From positions 1 through 5,911 of the forward strand of contig MEUM01000017.1 in the NCBI GenBank assembly GCA_001771735.1: 5,911 bases of DNA, given 5' to 3'. The position numbers were made by a program, and so were the translations under genes. Below the pieces are notes generated by a model. It was not told where the DNA came from, searched no databases, and saw only the letters and a program-made list of their open reading frames with translations. Origin of the DNA: Caldifarciminota bacterium RBG_13_43_14. GTDB lineage: Bacteria > Hydrothermota > Tepidihabitantia > SM23-42. Shown one piece after another: positions 5,677 through 5,911 of this stretch. Numbering within the stretch: position 1 is the first letter of the stretch; each line of letters begins with the position of its first letter.

Positions 5677-5911
5677 TTGGTCGCCGAGATTATTCAACTT
5701 GTCAGAGGCTGTCAGGAAGGTGATGAAAAGGCGATTGCTGAGATCATCACCTTCCATAAACACTTGATATTTACTATTGCTTATCGTATGCTGGGAGATC
5801 ATGATCTAAGCTTGGATATCTGCCAGGAAACTTTTATCAAGGCGTTCCGGAATATTGGTAAACTTAAGAATCCAAGCAGTATCCGGAGCTGGCTATGCAG
5901 TATTGCACGTA
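5677..5911 (+). CDS. Second ECF-type RNA polymerase sigma factor, N-terminal part (3' partial)
   Basis: The first 78 codons are visible and run off the window. The product is sigma-70 region 2: a short leader ending in GCQEGDEKAIAEII, then a core-binding and -10-recognition segment with YRMLGD (residues 36-41), DICQETFIKAFRNI (47-60) and SWLCSIAR (71-78). These are hallmark positions of ECF sigma factors. The start is inferred. A stop (TAA, 5668-5670) lies two codons upstream in the same frame, and the only standard start codon before the conserved region is TTG at 5677, which gives the usual leader length. No Shine-Dalgarno is visible, so translation is probably coupled to the DUF6249-like gene. 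It is a different gene from the sigma factor at the left edge; the visible parts are opposite ends and cannot be compared. Confidence 0.88.
   Translation, partial: MVAEIIQLVRGCQEGDEKAIAEIITFHKHLIFTIAYRMLGDHDLSLDICQETFIKAFRNIGKLKNPSSIRSWLCSIAR

Noticed and set aside
1..5911. Search for CRISPR arrays, tRNA or rRNA genes, insertion-sequence ends and long direct repeats.
   Set aside because: None seen by eye; the only regular repetition is the FG-GAP motif series, which is protein-coding.

Overview
The window looks like chromosomal DNA from an uncultured, Gram-negative-type bacterium. Three signs suggest an envelope with a periplasm: an ECF sigma/zinc anti-sigma pair, CpxP/Spy-type LTxxQ periplasmic proteins, and a secreted FG-GAP propeller with a FlgD-like C-terminal domain. 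FlgD-like tails of this kind are common in FCB-group bacteria and candidate phyla such as WOR-3/Stahlbacteria. The two promoters I can read are TTGACA/TATAAT-like, not the Bacteroidota type. The phylum assignment is inference and weak. All supported genes lie on the + strand and are tightly packed, with no gene-free stretch above about 95 bases.

Region 1 (1-1777) is the end of a stress-response operon. It holds the C-terminal end of an ECF sigma factor, a membrane-anchored zinc-finger (ZAS) anti-sigma factor, a membrane-anchored LTxxQ protein overlapping the anti-sigma gene, and a secreted Cys/His/Met-rich LTxxQ protein. A clear Rho-independent terminator closes it. The likely logic is that the anti-sigma factor holds the sigma factor at the membrane, and the periplasmic LTxxQ proteins sense or buffer metal or misfolded protein. 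This resembles the CnrYXH nickel/cobalt system of Cupriavidus, but with a ZAS anti-sigma factor and an extra soluble Spy-like protein.

Region 2 (1784-3379) starts seven bases after the terminator with a near-consensus promoter. It encodes a 523-codon polytopic membrane protein whose C-terminal half is a UbiA-family prenyltransferase and whose N-terminal half is an unrecognised multi-helix membrane region. The promoter -10 box covers the first ATG, so translation probably begins six or seven codons later on an almost leaderless transcript.

Region 3 (3376-5911) starts with a consensus promoter overlapping the end of the UbiA gene. It holds a secreted seven-motif FG-GAP/VCBS beta-propeller protein with an Ig-like domain and a FlgD-like tail, then a small three-helix DUF6249-like membrane protein. 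Last comes the start of a second ECF sigma factor, which runs off the window and seems to begin at a TTG codon just after the DUF6249 stop. The window is thus bracketed by two ECF sigma genes, of which opposite ends are visible.
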